Assembly (NCBI RefSeq): GCF_002387895.1 | Contig: NZ_DGLI01000009.1 | Location: forward strand, 83,339-147,338 | Direction: 5' to 3' | DNA from: Clostridium sp. UBA4548 | Lineage (GTDB): Bacteria; Bacillota; Clostridia; Clostridiales; Clostridiaceae | Length of the DNA stretch: 64,000 nucleotides | In this document: piece by piece, positions 44,096-51,420 of the stretch | How the letters are laid out: every line of letters starts with the position of its first letter | Numbering within the stretch: the stretch's first letter is position 1 | Translations under genes and position numbers: made by a program | Notes under the pieces: model-generated | What the model was told of the DNA's origin: nothing | Seen by the model: the letters and a program-made list of their open reading frames with translations, nothing else | The model's database searches: none

Positions 44096-44695
44096 ATGAA
44101 AAAAGATTTTTATTCTGCAGTGGCAGACAGACGTACATTCTATGGAATAAGCAAAGAACCAGTGGTTTCTAATGAGAGGATTGAAGAAATCATTAACCAT
44201 TCTGTAAAGCATGCTCCATCAGCCTTTAACTCTCAAAGTACAAGGGTAGTTCTACTACTTGAAGAACATCATGATAAGCTATGGGATATGATAAAAGAGG
44301 CGTTAAGAAAATTAGTTCCAGAGGATAAATTTTCTCAAACTGAGGAAAAAATTCATTCCTTCCGTAATGGATATGGAACAGTACTATTCTTTGAAGATAG
44401 TAGTGTAACTGAAGGGCTTCAAGAGAAATTTCCACTTTACAAAGATAATTTCCCTATTTGGGCTCAACAATCTAATGGTATGAATCAATATATCATATGG
44501 ACAGCTCTAGAAATGGAAGGCTTTGGAGTATCCTTACAACACTATAATGAGGTTATTGAAGAACAGGTGAAGAATCAGTGGAATATACAAAGTAACTGGA
44601 AGCTTATCGCACAAATGCCTTTTGGAAAACCAACAGCAGAGCCAGGTGAAAAGCAGTACCAACCAATAGAGCAGCGTGTTAAGATATTTAAATAG
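44096..44695 (+). CDS. Nitroreductase family protein
   Basis: 199 residues. FMN-binding pattern SAVADRRTFYGISKEPV at the start, APSAFNSQSTRVVLL, and a C-terminal MPFGKPTAEPGEK. This is the Frm2/YdgI-like branch of flavin-dependent nitroreductases. It lies 80 bp after the pirin gene with no terminator between, so they are probably cotranscribed. Confidence 0.9.
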   Translation: MKKDFYSAVADRRTFYGISKEPVVSNERIEEIINHSVKHAPSAFNSQSTRVVLLLEEHHDKLWDMIKEALRKLVPEDKFSQTEEKIHSFRNGYGTVLFFEDSSVTEGLQEKFPLYKDNFPIWAQQSNGMNQYIIWTALEMEGFGVSLQHYNEVIEEQVKNQWNIQSNWKLIAQMPFGKPTAEPGEKQYQPIEQRVKIFK

Positions 44696-44774
44696 TAGGG
44701 ATTATAACTACCTAAAATAATCTTAATAACTTGTAACTTAGTGTTTCAAATGACAGAAAATAAATTTCTCTAAA

Positions 44775-44828
44775 AATCTACCCAACAAGGATAATATTAA
44801 ATTTTCCTTGTTGGGTAGATTAATTTTT
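44775..44828. terminator. Bidirectional terminator
   Basis: A perfect 17-bp stem: AATCTACCCAACAAGGA (44775-44791) with TCCTTGTTGGGTAGATT (44805-44821), A-rich on the left and TTTTTAT on the right. Confidence 0.88.
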
Positions 44829-45228
44829 ATGCATATAATGGAAAGGTTTCTGGTGCAGTTGTGAAAGAAGAAATAGTAGCTGTACCATTAGTAAAGTATA
44901 AAACTGAAATAATTCCATCATCTATACTATAAAGGGTTTTCAAAGATGGATGAGCTTCAAGTGAGAATTCTTTTACTTCACGCCTATCATCATTTGCCAC
45001 TTCACCAGTAACACGAATCCATTGTCCATTCTTATTCATTGCAGAGATTTCTACTTTTGGATTTTCTAGCATTTGTTTAAAGCATTCTTTTGTATTGTTA
45101 GTAAGAATGTATAGTTTATTCTCATATTCAAAAACAGCACCAAATGGTCTGACTCTTGGTTGATCTCCTTCAGTAGTAGCTAAATAAAAAGTTCTACTTT
45201 CTTGTAAGAATTCTAAAGCCTTTTTCAT
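44827..45228 (-). CDS. Pyridoxamine 5'-phosphate oxidase-like flavin-fold protein
   Basis: 133 residues with a split-barrel fold (LATTEGDQPRVRPFGAVFEY, LYILTNNTKECFKQM). These proteins bind FMN, F420 or heme in different subfamilies; the ligand here is unknown. Divergent from an HxlR regulator 127 bp away and probably controlled by it. SD AGGAGAGG precedes the ATG. Confidence 0.88.
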   Translation of the reverse strand: MKKALEFLQESRTFYLATTEGDQPRVRPFGAVFEYENKLYILTNNTKECFKQMLENPKVEISAMNKNGQWIRVTGEVANDDRREVKEFSLEAHPSLKTLYSIDDGIISVLYFTNGTATISSFTTAPETFPLYA

Positions 45229-45290
45229 TATTATTGTTCCTCTCCTAACTATATGTTAAAATTGATTATGCAATAATAATATCATGTACA

Positions 45291-45305
45291 ACTTAAATCA
45301 CAAGT
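45291..45305. promoter_or_regulatory. Candidate HxlR operator
   Basis: A dyad ACTT-N7-AAGT within an imperfect repeat of GTAC (45285 and 45304), in the spacer shared by the divergent flavin-fold and hxlR-type genes. It is similar in form to the sites of YodB/HxlR-type regulators. Confidence 0.4.
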
Positions 45306-45355
45306 ACAATCTTTTAGTGAGATAAGTATCAAATAGGATACTATAAGGAGATATA

Positions 45356-45691
45356 ATGGAAAATATTAATAGTCTTTTTGGAAAGTGCCCATATTTTACA
45401 GCGCAAAAATTGCTTTCAGGAAAATGGTCAATTTTAATTATGTATAATTTAAATAAAGGAACATTACGGTTTGGGGAGCTACAAAGAACAATGGAGGGGA
45501 TTACACAGGCTACTTTAACTAAGCAATTGAGAATGTTAGAAGAATTTGGACTGGTTAATCGCTATGTTTATCCAGAAATTCCACCTAAAGTTGAGTATTC
45601 ACTTACAGAATTAGGGAAAGAATTTCAACCAGTATTAGAGCAGGTTAGAGTTTGGGGAGATAAGTATATAAAGTATCTTAAATATAAATAA
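45356..45691 (+). CDS. HxlR family transcriptional regulator
   Basis: 111 residues. Winged helix with CPYFTAQKLLSGKWSILIMY and the wing ITQATLTKQLRMLEEFGLV. The Cys at the start of the domain (Cys11) is conserved in redox- or electrophile-sensing members. Divergent from the flavin-fold gene and 14 bp upstream of an unknown gene. SD AAGGAG precedes the ATG. Confidence 0.92.
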   Translation: MENINSLFGKCPYFTAQKLLSGKWSILIMYNLNKGTLRFGELQRTMEGITQATLTKQLRMLEEFGLVNRYVYPEIPPKVEYSLTELGKEFQPVLEQVRVWGDKYIKYLKYK

Positions 45692-45705
45692 AGGGAGGTT
45701 ACTCC

Positions 45706-46092
45706 ATGGAGTGGGATATGGATTTTAAACCTATAGCAGAAAAAAGTGCTTTAGCCCAGGGGGATGGAAGTCAATATTCAGTGCATGTTGCAGAAATTAT
45801 TCATGAGATAATTACTAATTTTGTTATGGATTTAAATAGAGTAAAAGAAAAAAATCCTAATAATGAGGAGCTGCTTTACATTGAAGCAGCTATAAGCATT
45901 GATAACTGGTTAAGAATAATGAAAGACAATGTGAACAAAAGAAATCAATCGGTATTTTGGGCAAAGAACCTTTTAGTTCTTTTAGCTAAAACTCTAGATC
46001 AAGTTAAAGATTGGCACCCTTATTTAGAAGTCATAGATAAACAGTTAAAATCTATGATGCCAAAACACTATAGTATTGCTAAAAAAGTATAA
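45706..46092 (+). CDS. Uncharacterised small protein
   Basis: 128 residues, no family recognised. Predicted mainly helical and soluble, with no signal peptide or membrane segments. Tightly linked to the HxlR gene (14 bp, SD GGGAGG). Followed by a terminator. Confidence 0.75.
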   Translation: MEWDMDFKPIAEKSALAQGDGSQYSVHVAEIIHEIITNFVMDLNRVKEKNPNNEELLYIEAAISIDNWLRIMKDNVNKRNQSVFWAKNLLVLLAKTLDQVKDWHPYLEVIDKQLKSMMPKHYSIAKKV

Positions 46093-46105
46093 AAATATAA
46101 GAATT

Positions 46106-46146
46106 ACGCTGTAGGTAAGGATTTCTAGCCTAAGCGTTTTTTTGTG
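46106..46146 (+). terminator. Terminator
   Basis: ACGCTgTAGG at 46106 pairs with CCTAAGCGT at about 46130 (one bulge), followed by seven T. Confidence 0.75.
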
Positions 46147-46216
46147 TTTTTGAAGAAACTTTATTTGTTTAAAAAGTTTTTACTTACATTCACTAATTTT
46201 TTTGTGTTAGACTTAG

Positions 46217-46354
46217 ATAAGTGCTTCTGCTATTTTTGATTCATTAGAAAGTGCATATCAAGGTCTATGGACTTTATACACATCAATTAAAACACATATT
46301 GCGAAAAAGTATTATGGTAATTCAATGCCTTGGAACAAAATGGAGAGTTTTTAA
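46217..46354 (+). pseudogene. Possible 3' remnant of a lost gene
   Basis: After a TAG the frame is open for about 45 codons and ends at TAA 46352-46354. The translation (IFDSLESAYQGLWTLYTSI, then KKYYGNSMPWNKMESF) has normal protein-like composition but no start codon or ribosome binding site. Family not recognised. Confidence 0.35.
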
Positions 46355-46443
46355 ACTTATAAATAAAATTTAAGGATTTAAAACTGCAGAGAAAAAAATG
46401 CTAAACTAAATAAAGGTGTTATATATTGTGTGTGTAGGGTAAT

Positions 46444-46505
46444 GTGTAAACGTTTACGAATATTGCTGTAGCACTTTTCACGAGCATTGTACTTGAAAAG
46501 TGCTA
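46444..46505 (+). promoter_or_regulatory. cre-like palindrome and hairpin before the Tudor-like gene
   Basis: TGTAAACGTTTACG at 46445-46458 resembles a CcpA catabolite-responsive element. A perfect 12-bp stem TAGCACTTTTCA (46469-46480) with TGAAAAGTGCTA (46494-46505) follows. No T-run directly after it. Confidence 0.45.
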
Positions 46506-46556
46506 AGTTATTAATATTTATACTAAATCCAAGTTAAACTTCAGGAGGTATATAAA

Positions 46557-46889
46557 ATGAATTTATTAAAGGAAAAAGTAAAACACAATGCTTTTGGGTT
46601 AGGTGTTATTACAGAATTAAAGGGTAACAAAATATATGTAGAGTTTCAGGAGGAAGTTGGAACAAAAATGTTTTTATATCCGGAAGCTTTTGAAACCTTT
46701 TTAAAAGCAATGGATACTACTGTAGAAAGTGATATATTGGAGGAATTGCATAGAAAACAACAGCAAATAGAGTATGAATTACAAGAAAAACAACGTAAAG
46801 CTGATGAATTAAGAGAAAAAATGAAAAAGTTAGAACCTAAAAAGAAGACTGTAAAGAAAACAGTGAAAAAGAAATATGAAGTAGATTAA
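46557..46889 (+). CDS. Small protein with Tudor-like domain, coiled coil and basic tail
   Basis: 110 residues. The first 45 residues (VKHNAFGLGVITELKGNKI, then VEFQEEVGTKMFLYP) have the pattern of the SH3/Tudor-like fold found in the PcrA C terminus and CarD. A predicted coiled coil (about 58-92, Gln/Glu/Lys rich) leads to a lysine-rich tail (KKKTVKKTVKKK), which could bind nucleic acid. Lies 68 bp upstream of the carD-type gene. No known function. Confidence 0.75.
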   Translation: MNLLKEKVKHNAFGLGVITELKGNKIYVEFQEEVGTKMFLYPEAFETFLKAMDTTVESDILEELHRKQQQIEYELQEKQRKADELREKMKKLEPKKKTVKKTVKKKYEVD

Positions 46890-46957
46890 TGTTCGCTTAT
46901 TACTTTTAAAAGCACAGCCTCAATACTAAAGTTTAGAAGAGGAAAGGAGAGATCTAA

Positions 46958-47455
46958 ATGTTTAATGTAGGAGATTTTATAATTTATGCAGGACACGGTA
47001 TTTGCCATATAGATGATATTTGTGAAAATGCTTACTTAGGAGTTACAAGAAAGTATTATGTATTACACCCACTTGAAAATTGTGAACTTATAATAAGCAC
47101 TCCTGTGGACAATGATAAGGTAACAATGTTAAATCTTATGGACCCAAAAGAGGCAGAAGAAATTTTAGAATCATTTAGGGAACCGGGAATAAATTGGGTG
47201 GAATTATCAAATCAACGAGACCAAATTTATTCTGAAATTGTAAAGTCGGGTAACCGTAAGGAAATTTCAAAAGTGGTGAATACCTTAATTCGTAAAAAAC
47301 TTAAAACTGAGGCTAAGGGAAAGAAATTATACGAGCAGGACAGAAGGCTTTTAGATTTTGTTCAGCATATTTTGTTTGCAGAATTAGCAGTGTCTCTAAA
47401 TACTACTCATGAGGAAGTATATGAAAAAGTCATGAGCATCATGGCAGTAAATTAG
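46958..47455 (+). CDS. CarD family transcriptional regulator
   Basis: 165 residues. The N-terminal Tudor-like RNA polymerase-interaction domain (FNVGDFIIYAGHGICHIDDI, then TRKYYVLHPL) and a helical C-terminal domain (about 75-160) with EISKVVNTLIRKK match the CarD/CdnL family. These proteins bind the beta subunit of RNA polymerase and stabilise open complexes. It lies directly upstream of recA. Confidence 0.92.
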   Translation: MFNVGDFIIYAGHGICHIDDICENAYLGVTRKYYVLHPLENCELIISTPVDNDKVTMLNLMDPKEAEEILESFREPGINWVELSNQRDQIYSEIVKSGNRKEISKVVNTLIRKKLKTEAKGKKLYEQDRRLLDFVQHILFAELAVSLNTTHEEVYEKVMSIMAVN

Positions 47456-47543
47456 TGACAAATCATACTATAAAAGGTTAAACAGAGTTTGAAAGGTGAA
47501 ACCTCATATTCCTATGATTTGAGAAATATCCGTCAAAAGTCAT

Positions 47544-47571
47544 TGAGCAAAGAAGCTTGCTCATTATTTAA
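47544..47571 (+). repeat. Repeated hairpin motif before recA (copy C)
   Basis: TGAGCAA (47544-47550) pairs with TTGCTCA (47557-47563), loop AGAAGC, followed by TTATTTAA. Compared with copy A, one A-T pair is replaced by G-C on both arms. Confidence 0.65.
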
Positions 47572-47590
47572 TGAAGGGCGTTGATTATAA

Positions 47591-48652
47591 ATGAATATTA
47601 ACAATGAAAAAATTGCAGCACTAGAAGCAGCAATGAATCAAATAGAAAAACAATTTGGAAAAGGTTCCATTATGAAGCTTGGATCAAATACAGAAATGGA
47701 TATTGAGGTAATACCAACTGGATCCTTGGGTTTAGATATAGCATTAGGTGTTGGTGGAGTTCCTAAGGGGAGAATAATAGAAATATATGGACCAGAATCC
47801 TCTGGTAAGACCACTGTTACACTACATATAGTGGCAGAAGCTCAAAAACGGGGGGGAGCAGCAGCCTTTATTGATGCTGAGCATGCTTTAGATCCATCCT
47901 ATGCAAGAAAGGTTGGAGTAGATATTGAAGAACTTATTGTGAGTCAGCCTGATACAGGGGAGCAAGCCTTAGAGATTGCGGAAGCCCTTGTAAGATCAAA
48001 TGCTGTAGATGTAATTGTTGTTGACTCTGTAGCAGCTCTTGTTCCTAAAGCAGAAATAGAAGGTGAAATGGGAGATTCTCATATTGGATTACAAGCTAGA
48101 TTAATGTCTCAAGCTTTAAGAAAACTTACAGCGGCCATCAATAAATCTAAATGTGTAGTAATTTTTATAAACCAATTAAGAGAAAAAATAGGAATAATGT
48201 TTGGTAACCCCGAAACAACTGCTGGAGGGCGTGCACTCAAGTTTTATTCATCTGTAAGGCTGGATATTAGAAAATTTGATACTATTAAAGTTGGTGAAGA
48301 TACCCTTGGAAATAGAACAAGAATAAAAGTAATAAAAAATAAGGTGGCTCCACCTTTTAAAGTAGCTGAATTTGACATCATGTACAATGAAGGAATATCA
48401 AAAGAAGGAAGTTTAATAGATTTAGCAGTTAATGAAGAAATAGTTCAAAAAAGCGGCTCCTGGTTTGCCTATGGAGATATAAGGTTAGGTCAAGGAAGGG
48501 AAAATTCAAAGGTTTATTTAAAAGAAAATCCTAAAATCGCTAATGAAATAGAAAATTTAATTATGGAAAAGTATAAATTGCCACTATCAAAAATAGTTAT
48601 AAGGGAAGAGACAGTAGAAGCTAATACGAAGCCTAATGAAGAAAATCAATAA
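47591..48652 (+). CDS. recA: Recombinase RecA
   Basis: 353 residues. Canonical features: QIEKQFGKGSIMKLG at the start, Walker A GPESSGKTT (about 66-74), Walker B VIVVDSVAAL, L1/L2 loops (GDSHIGLQARLMSQALRK; FINQLREKIGIMFGNPETT). It forms the DNA strand-exchange filament and triggers LexA cleavage. The usual cinA or rny neighbours are not seen: the gene follows a CarD-type gene and is followed by a spacer. No clear GAAC-N4-GTTC SOS box upstream. A second recA elsewhere cannot be excluded. Confidence 0.97.
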   Translation: MNINNEKIAALEAAMNQIEKQFGKGSIMKLGSNTEMDIEVIPTGSLGLDIALGVGGVPKGRIIEIYGPESSGKTTVTLHIVAEAQKRGGAAAFIDAEHALDPSYARKVGVDIEELIVSQPDTGEQALEIAEALVRSNAVDVIVVDSVAALVPKAEIEGEMGDSHIGLQARLMSQALRKLTAAINKSKCVVIFINQLREKIGIMFGNPETTAGGRALKFYSSVRLDIRKFDTIKVGEDTLGNRTRIKVIKNKVAPPFKVAEFDIMYNEGISKEGSLIDLAVNEEIVQKSGSWFAYGDIRLGQGRENSKVYLKENPKIANEIENLIMEKYKLPLSKIVIREETVEANTKPNEENQ

Positions 48653-49044
48653 GGATATTAAGGAAAAATATAAGTGATATGTGTTTGAGAACTTTCCTAT
48701 TATATTTTTGATAATAATAAATCTAGACAGCTAGCCCTTAATAATAGGGATGGAGAGCTGGAAGAGCTAATTGTAAAGTGCCTTAAATAGACCCTTTAGA
48801 GTAATGAAATAAAAATATAGTATAATAGTTTTTTAGCGATGTAAAATAATTACATCGCTTTTTTATTAAAATATTCCTAGTAAAATTAAGTTTTAAGAAA
48901 TTATTAAATTTAATAGAAATTATTGTTTCACAATTTATTCCAAGTCATGTAAAAAGTATGTACAAAAATTAAATAATCTATGATATAATTTAAATGTAAT
49001 TAAATGGAAAATATAGGGGTAATATTTATTTGGGGGAGAAAAAG
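48653..49044 (+). other. Intergenic region after recA
   Basis: A 392-bp spacer. A hairpin CAGCT/AGCTG with inner CCCT/AGGG lies at about 48729-48761, then a terminator (48835-48866), then a TATAAT (48984-48989) for the next gene. No ORF. Confidence 0.5.
48835..48866 (+). terminator. Terminator downstream of recA
   Basis: A perfect 10-bp stem AGCGATGTAA (48835-48844) with TTACATCGCT (48850-48859), followed by TTTTTT. It lies about 180 bp after recA, with a TATAAT-like sequence just before it, so it could also end a short transcript. Confidence 0.8.
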
Positions 49045-49446
49045 ATGGTTAAAGGTATTCAGTGGTTTGATGAAGGAACAATTAAGATTTTTGAAGAAAA
49101 TGTAGTATCACTTGCTAAAGAAATTGGTAAACCATATATAAATCAAATTAATGAATGTGGTTACAACTTAAAAGTTGACATCTATAGTCGAAAAGAACAT
49201 AATCATTTTGGTGATGAGTATGTATCATATCTTCGCTTTCAAGTATTAAAAGATAACAAGTTAGTTGATTATGAGGAAGGATCCTTGTTGAATGCAATAC
49301 CATTAACATATACACTAGGGTTATTTAAAAAGCACGCCAATTTCGTGGATATAGCATATGTGGACAAGGAAATTCATAGAATTATGGAGTATTATATTAA
49401 ATCTTTACATGAATTAACACATGATAACTTAGTCATTTCTTCATAA
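49045..49446 (+). CDS. Uncharacterised protein
   Basis: About 133 residues. ATG at 49045 is preferred to TTG at 49030 because GGGGGAG (49032-49038) is the ribosome binding site. No family recognised; soluble, mixed alpha/beta. Monocistronic, downstream of recA but separated by a terminator. Confidence 0.75.
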   Translation: MVKGIQWFDEGTIKIFEENVVSLAKEIGKPYINQINECGYNLKVDIYSRKEHNHFGDEYVSYLRFQVLKDNKLVDYEEGSLLNAIPLTYTLGLFKKHANFVDIAYVDKEIHRIMEYYIKSLHELTHDNLVISS

Positions 49447-49674
49447 CTTTGCTTTAACTTCAAACTCTTCCTGCTTAATAATATAATCATAAAACTCAAT
49501 TTCATCTTTTAGCAAGCACATTAAGTTACAGAAATAAAAAACTAATAGTTTATTTAATTACCCTATTATTCAAAAATGGATTGTAGGGTATTTTCGCATG
49601 AAAAAGCTATAGGATTGAAGAAGTTAAAGATATTATAGAATGTTTATTAGAAAAGTGTTGTTAAATTGCAGGTC

Positions 49675-49706
49675 ACAGGTGATATTAATGTATCACCTGT
49701 TTTTTA
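49675..49706 (+). terminator. Terminator
   Basis: A perfect 10-bp stem ACAGGTGATA (49675-49684) with TATCACCTGT (49691-49700), followed by six T. No intact gene precedes it. Confidence 0.75.
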
Positions 49707-49711
49707 TTAAT

Positions 49712-49733
49712 CTATGACAACCTGTTGTCATAG
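49712..49733. promoter_or_regulatory. 22-bp palindrome, candidate operator
   Basis: CTATGACAAC-CT-GTTGTCATAG, perfect 10-bp arms, 48 bp upstream of the GyrI-like gene. It looks like a dimeric repressor or activator site. Confidence 0.65.
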
Positions 49734-49781
49734 TAGGTGTGATATATTTTACATATAAACTTAATAGAAAGTAGGATCATT

Positions 49782-50405
49782 ATGAAATTTGAATGGAAAA
49801 ATCAAGAAAAAAATTTATACTTACCGAAAAAGAAACCCGAGTTAGTAATAGTACCAAAACAGAAATTTTTTATGATTAGTGGAAAGGGAAATCCAAATAG
49901 TGAAGAATTTTCTGAAAAAATAGGCATACTATACTCTTTAGCCTATGCGGTTAGAATGATGCCAAGAAAAGGATATACTCCTGAGGGTTATTTTGAATAT
50001 ACAGTCTATCCACTTGAAGGGGTATGGGATTTAACTGAAGAAGGTAGACAATCTGCAATATTAAAAAAGGATGAGCTACTTTATACTATTATGATTAGGC
50101 AACCTGACTTTGTAACTGAAGAAGTTGTTAATAAAGCCTTTGAAATTGTTAGAAAAAAAGGAAGCAATCCATTATTAGATGAAGTAACTTTTGAAGCCAT
50201 GGAAGATGGTTTAGCTGTTCAAATGATGCATGTAGGTTCTTATGATGAGGAACCACAAAGTTTTCAGCAAATGAAAAACTTCATTAAGGAAAATAATCTT
50301 GAAATTGTAACTTTAAAACATAGGGAAATTTACATTTCAGATTCAAGGAGGACTGAAAAAAGTAAACTAAAGACGGTTCTAAGATATCAGGTTTGCCATA
50401 AATAA
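49782..50405 (+). CDS. GyrI-like small-molecule-binding domain protein
   Basis: 207 residues. Family pattern: FMISGKGNPNSEEFSEKIG in the N-terminal half, PLEGVWDL and MHVGSYDEEPQSFQQMKNFI in the C-terminal half. This is the YdfL/GyrI-like two-strand alpha/beta fold without a DNA-binding domain. Such stand-alone proteins bind hydrophobic drugs or hydrolyse cyclopropanoid compounds in some cases. It has a perfect palindrome upstream and is probably inducible. Confidence 0.9.
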   Translation: MKFEWKNQEKNLYLPKKKPELVIVPKQKFFMISGKGNPNSEEFSEKIGILYSLAYAVRMMPRKGYTPEGYFEYTVYPLEGVWDLTEEGRQSAILKKDELLYTIMIRQPDFVTEEVVNKAFEIVRKKGSNPLLDEVTFEAMEDGLAVQMMHVGSYDEEPQSFQQMKNFIKENNLEIVTLKHREIYISDSRRTEKSKLKTVLRYQVCHK

Positions 50406-50540
50406 TGAGATATACATGACCCTGCTATTTTAAACTTTACTGTAGCAGTGAATGTAAAAATAGATAATGCTATAGTGACTATTTTCCCATATTATTAAAA
50501 GTTTCTCTTTTAAGCCAAGGTTGATAATTAATATAATATG

Positions 50541-50580
50541 AAACTGGGCAAACAATTTTACTTGTCCAGTTTACTTTTTT
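50541..50580. terminator. Terminator
   Basis: AAACTGGGCAA (50541-50551) with TTGTCCAGTTT (50562-50572, one G-T pair), followed on the plus strand by ACTTTTTTAT. On the minus strand it lies downstream of the small ORF but has only a weak T-run. Confidence 0.65.
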
Positions 50581-50608
50581 ATCCTGAAGTAAGAAAAGTA
50601 CAAAGATT

Positions 50609-50701
50609 TTATTTCCTCTTATTCTTTTTCTTTTTATCAAAGAAACCCATAATTAACAGAGCCATAAATGATGCCGCTAATATATTTAAGGACTGTTCCA
50701 A
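50609..50701 (-). CDS. 30-residue membrane peptide, type I toxin-like
   Basis: TTG start at 50701 with AGAAGG (50710-50715) eight bases upstream; a GTG at 50708 would leave no spacer. The peptide has a hydrophobic segment (NILAASFMALLIMGFF) and a basic tail (DKKKKNKRK), the layout of small type I toxins and other membrane peptides. A good promoter (TTGGAA-17-TATAAT) precedes it. No antisense partner is identified. It is missed by 60-residue ORF cut-offs. Confidence 0.6.
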   Translation of the reverse strand: MEQSLNILAASFMALLIMGFFDKKKKNKRK

Positions 50702-50748
50702 TAAGTTCACCTTCTAACACCGAGATTAGTTTAATATTCTATGTTTTT

Positions 50749-50777
50749 ATTATACATGTAAATTGAAATTATTCCAA
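50749..50777 (-). promoter_or_regulatory. Promoter of the 30-residue peptide
   Basis: On the minus strand, TTGGAA (50777-50772), 17 bp, TATAAT (50754-50749). The start codon lies about 48 bases downstream of the -10 element. Confidence 0.7.
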
Positions 50778-50798
50778 TATTTATAATTTTGTGAGATA

Positions 50799-50827
50799 AT
50801 ATGGTATATATGGTATATATACCATAT
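50799..50827. promoter_or_regulatory. GGTATATATACC palindrome with direct repeat
   Basis: A 20-bp palindrome ATATGGTATATATACCATAT (50808-50827), preceded by a second half-site ATATGGTATAT at 50799. It lies 77 bp upstream of the membrane protein gene and about 22 bp beyond the small ORF promoter, so it could control either. Confidence 0.55.
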
Positions 50828-50903
50828 TTTTATTATAAATTAATATTTAACAATATTATTGTAGCTAAACAGGGGTGTTATGGAATATTAAGGGGGAAAA
50901 AGA

Positions 50904-51323
50904 TTGAAGAGTAAAATTATTAAAGAATTAAAGGGTGGATTCATTTTTTTTAGTGTTATTTACACAATTATAACTATTTTAAGTAGCTCTGAACAGTTAT
51001 TTCAGGGACAAGTTGCAGATACTAATTTCCATATTTTAAATAGGGCTGTTGTAACCTTTATTGCTGTTTTAACAGTAAAGTTATTTGAGAAAATTAAAGT
51101 TAAAAGTGCTATCCTATCCTTTCTTCTGCCTTATGCAATTTCAATGGGAGTTGTGTTTTTTTATGTATGGTTAACTGCATTCATTGAACCATTAAGTCGA
51201 AATGCATATAGAGATGTGTTTTTTAACTTTACTGCAATTTCTATTTGTGTGGCACTTATTTTAACTATAAAAGATAAGTGGAAGAAGAAAAAGAGAAAAG
51301 GTGTAGAAGATTTTAAAGCATAA
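50904..51323 (+). CDS. Uncharacterised four-helix membrane protein
   Basis: 139 residues. TTG start with AAGGGGG about eight bases upstream. Four hydrophobic segments (about 10-30, 45-60, 68-95, 105-122) and a basic tail (KDKWKKKKRKGVEDF). No family function recognised. Monocistronic. Confidence 0.75.
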   Translation: MKSKIIKELKGGFIFFSVIYTIITILSSSEQLFQGQVADTNFHILNRAVVTFIAVLTVKLFEKIKVKSAILSFLLPYAISMGVVFFYVWLTAFIEPLSRNAYRDVFFNFTAISICVALILTIKDKWKKKKRKGVEDFKA

Positions 51324-51420
51324 GTGATAGCATTGGACATAAATAAGTGTTGGAACATATATTTAGTATTCTTAAGCTAGATAGCTTGTTAAAAAATTAA
51401 GATTTGGTAGGTGAAAATAA

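Larger units (their letters stand above)
46093..46556 (+). other. Intergenic region with remnant and hairpins
   Basis: This 464-bp gap holds a terminator (46106), a startless coding remnant (46217-46354), a cre-like palindrome and a 12-bp stem-loop (46444-46505), listed separately. Confidence 0.6.
49447..49781 (+). other. Intergenic region with terminator and operator
   Basis: No complete gene. Short open frames without starts (for example 49614-49673 on the plus strand, ending in EEVKDIIECLLEKCC, just before the terminator) may be gene remnants. A terminator (49675) and a palindrome (49712) are listed separately. Confidence 0.4.
50406..50903. other. Spacer with a small minus-strand gene
   Basis: This 498-bp region contains a terminator (50541), a 30-codon minus-strand ORF with its own promoter (50609-50777) and an AT-rich palindrome (50799-50827), listed separately. 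Confidence 0.6.

Noticed and set aside
47456..47590. LexA (SOS) box upstream of recA
   Set aside because: No GAAC-N4-GTTC type sequence was found. The inverted repeat there belongs to the dispersed hairpin motif.
49441..49524. Small minus-strand ORF beginning MCLLKDEIEF, overlapping the end of the 49045 gene
   Set aside because: No ribosome binding site and no promoter. It may be a gene remnant but is not supported as a gene.
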